Source: Streptomyces sp. T12 (GTDB lineage: Bacteria > Actinomycetota > Actinomycetes > Streptomycetales > Streptomycetaceae). Taken from it: a stretch of DNA of 64,000 nucleotides. A program made the translations under genes and the position numbers. Below the pieces are notes generated by a model, which was given only the letters and a program-made list of their open reading frames with translations, was not told the DNA's origin and did no database searches. Position 1 is the stretch's first letter; every line of letters begins with the position of its first letter. The DNA lies in contig NZ_CP117866.1 in NCBI RefSeq assembly GCF_028736035.1, forward strand, positions 9,899,001 to 9,963,000. The letters are read 5' to 3'. Of this stretch, positions 62,339-64,000 are shown piece by piece.

Positions 62339-63709
62339 ATGAAGATCTATGGTGCGGCTTCCCTCACCCCTCCACTGAGACATCGCTGGTGGTCCCGGGT
62401 CGCCGCCGTGGTGGCGGCGACCCTCGCGATCGGCATGCTCGCCGTGGTGAATCCGGCGCCCGCCGAGGCGGCGACGGTGGACACCAACGCCTGGTACGTC
62501 CTGGTCAATCGCAACAGCGGCAAGGCGCTGGACGTCTCTGACACATCCACCGCCGACGGCGCGCGGGTGAGCCAGTGGACGCGCAACGACGGAGCCAACC
62601 AGCAGTGGCAGTTCGTGGACTCCGGCGGCGGCTTCTACCGCCTCAAGGCCCGGCATTCGGGCAAGGTTCTCGACGTGGCCGGCGCCTCGACCGCAGACGG
62701 TGCCGCGATCCAGCAGTGGGCCGACCACAACGGGGCCAACCAGCAGTTCCGCCTGGCCGACTCCGACGCGGGCCACGTCCGGCTGATCAACCGCACCAGC
62801 GGCAAGGCGGTGGAGGTGCAGGGCGCCTCCACCGCCGACGGCGGCAACGTCGTCCAGTACACCGACTGGGGCGGCGCCAACCAGCAATGGCAGATGATCA
62901 AGCTGTCGTCCGGTGGCGGCGGCGCATGCGGCAGCGCCCCGACTCTGGCGAGCGGTACGCACACGATTCAGAGCGGCGGCAAGAACCGCAGCTTCATCCT
63001 CAGGGTTCCGGCCAACTACGACAACAGCCACCGATACCGGCTGATCTTCGCGTTCCACTGGCGAGGCGGAACCGCCGGCGACGTCGCCTCGGGCGGCACG
63101 AGCGGGAACGCCTGGTCCTACTACGGCCAACAGGAACAATCGAACAACGGTGCGATCCTCGTCGCCCCGCAAGGCCTCGGCAACGGCTGGGCCAATTCGG
63201 GCGGTGAGGACATCACCTTCGTCGACGACATGATCCGGCGCATCGAGGGCGGCCTCTGTGTCAACCCGGCACAGCGTTTCGCCACGGGATTCAGCTGGGG
63301 CGGCGGCATGAGCTACGCACTCGCATGCAGCCGGGCGAACGTCTTCAGGGCCGTCGCGGTCATCTCCGGCGCTCAGATCAGCGGGTGCAGCGGCGGCACT
63401 CGGCCCATCGCCTACTTCGGAATCCACGGCATCAGCGACTCCGTCCTCAACATCGCCCAAGGACGGTCCCTGCGCGACAGATTCGTCAGCAACAACGGCT
63501 GCACTGCCCAGAGCCCGCGCGAGCCCGCCCCGGGCAGCCGAACGCACATCACCACCACCTACTCGGGCTGCCGTGCCGGATACCCGGTCCAATGGGCCGC
63601 GTTCGACGGAGACCACATACCCGGTCCGGTCGACGGCTCCCCCGATGAGAGCGGCGTCGCCACCTGGACCAAAGCAGAGATCTGGAGGTTCTTCGCACAG
63701 TTCCAGTGA
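62339..63709 (+). CDS. CE1-type xylan/feruloyl esterase with N-terminal ricin-type domain
   Basis: 456 aa, secreted. Signal peptide to ~45 (AAVVAATLAIGMLAVVNPAP). A ricin-like trefoil (~47-188) is clearly homologous to that of the GH62 protein. The esterase domain (~200-456) is of the LpqC/feruloyl-esterase type: LIFAFHWRGGTAGDVASGGT, nucleophile Ser319 in GFSWGGG, Asp367 in GISDSVL and His426 in GDHIPG. It should remove acetyl or feruloyl groups from xylan, helping the xylanase just upstream. The specificity cannot be fixed from sequence. A terminator follows. Confidence 0.88.
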   Translation: MKIYGAASLTPPLRHRWWSRVAAVVAATLAIGMLAVVNPAPAEAATVDTNAWYVLVNRNSGKALDVSDTSTADGARVSQWTRNDGANQQWQFVDSGGGFYRLKARHSGKVLDVAGASTADGAAIQQWADHNGANQQFRLADSDAGHVRLINRTSGKAVEVQGASTADGGNVVQYTDWGGANQQWQMIKLSSGGGGACGSAPTLASGTHTIQSGGKNRSFILRVPANYDNSHRYRLIFAFHWRGGTAGDVASGGTSGNAWSYYGQQEQSNNGAILVAPQGLGNGWANSGGEDITFVDDMIRRIEGGLCVNPAQRFATGFSWGGGMSYALACSRANVFRAVAVISGAQISGCSGGTRPIAYFGIHGISDSVLNIAQGRSLRDRFVSNNGCTAQSPREPAPGSRTHITTTYSGCRAGYPVQWAAFDGDHIPGPVDGSPDESGVATWTKAEIWRFFAQFQ

Positions 63710-63721
63710 CACGCCCGCACC

Positions 63722-63758
63722 ACGGAGTGGAGCCAGGGCAATCCTGGCTCCACTCCGT
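63722..63758 (+). terminator. Strong hairpin terminator
   Basis: A perfect 16-bp stem (ACGGAGTGGAGCCAGG with CCTGGCTCCACTCCGT) and a five-base loop, 12 bases after the esterase stop. Confidence 0.75.
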
Positions 63759-63774
63759 CGACGTCTATCCCAGA

Positions 63775-64000
63775 CAGGAGGACGGATATCGAGGGTGTCG
63801 GCGAGCTGGCTCAGGGCGGCGATCAGGCCGTGGGTGCGGGCGCAGGTGGTGTCGTGTTCGCGGCCGGGCCGGACCGGCGAGACTCAGAGCGGCCAGCCGT
63901 CGGGTGCGGAAATGACCTGGACGTTGCCACCGTGGTGCTTGTGCTTGCCCGACCACCACAGTTCGACCTTGTTCGGGCCGGGGACGGCGACACGATCGGT
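63775..64000 (-). pseudogene. IS5-family (DDE_4) transposase remnant at window edge
   Basis: Minus frame from the right edge: VAVPGPNKVELWWSGKHKHH, GGNVQVISAPDGWPL, an in-frame TGA where relatives have Trp, then VSPVRPGREHDTTCARTHGL, IAALSQLADTLDI. The premature stop makes it non-functional. The rest of the element lies outside the window. Confidence 0.65.

Overview
The window is high-GC actinobacterial chromosome, almost certainly Streptomyces. The evidence is extreme GC bias at third positions, frequent GTG/TTG starts, a conservon (cvn) operon, and a GH10-CBM13 xylanase that closely matches the Streptomyces lividans/coelicolor XlnA type I remember. The alternation of intact operons with IS elements and broken genes suggests an accessory or chromosome-arm region.

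Layout. 0-9 kb is a decay zone: the end of one PP2C phosphatase, an intact membrane PP2C phosphatase, YihY/BrkB and DUF389 membrane proteins, a DUF6325-SHOCT pair with a rearranged second copy, and remnants of a response regulator, a ClC channel and two other genes. 8.8-10.4 kb holds two tandem secreted RTX-type calcium-binding proteins. 11.4-16.4 kb is a two-gene acyl-CoA module: an acyl-CoA ligase translationally coupled to a single-chain biotin carboxylase/BCCP/carboxyltransferase. 17-25 kb holds a membrane protein, an AraC regulator and a complete conservon (sensor kinase, roadblock, DUF742, Ras-like GTPase, P450), with a second P450 converging on it. 25.5-29 kb is an FdhF/YdeP molybdo-oxidoreductase with a divergent LysR regulator.

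29-36 kb starts with gene fragments and a chimeric IS5 scar. Next comes an MFS transporter, then an isoprenoid cluster: squalene/phytoene-synthase-like protein, polyprenyl diphosphate synthase, and an ABC ATPase plus permease. 36-40 kb has an alpha/beta-hydrolase-fold protein that lacks catalytic residues, a RibD/DHFR-like reductase, an aminoglycoside-phosphotransferase-like kinase and a SUMF1-domain protein. 40-42 kb is an IS5-family element with a small passenger gene, abutting an IS110 remnant. 42.5-46 kb is a hydrolase-SDR-SDR-TetR operon behind an operator-like array.

46-58 kb is a mobile-element graveyard. It contains IS5, IS481 and possible IS630 pieces, a truncated SMR pump, a broken TnsB/TniQ-type transposon whose transposase is split around a VOC/WYL pair, a frameshifted MFS gene, a pentapeptide-repeat protein and dispersed 59-bp repeats. 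58.5-63.7 kb is a xylan-degradation locus: GH62 arabinofuranosidase, divergent GH10 xylanase and CE1-type esterase, with palindromic sites in the shared intergenic region. The window ends in another broken IS transposase.

The coherent functional units are the conservon signalling operon, the ligase/carboxylase pair, the isoprenoid/ABC cluster, the TetR-governed redox operon and the xylanolytic locus. All gene identities come from reading motifs by eye; no database search was run.
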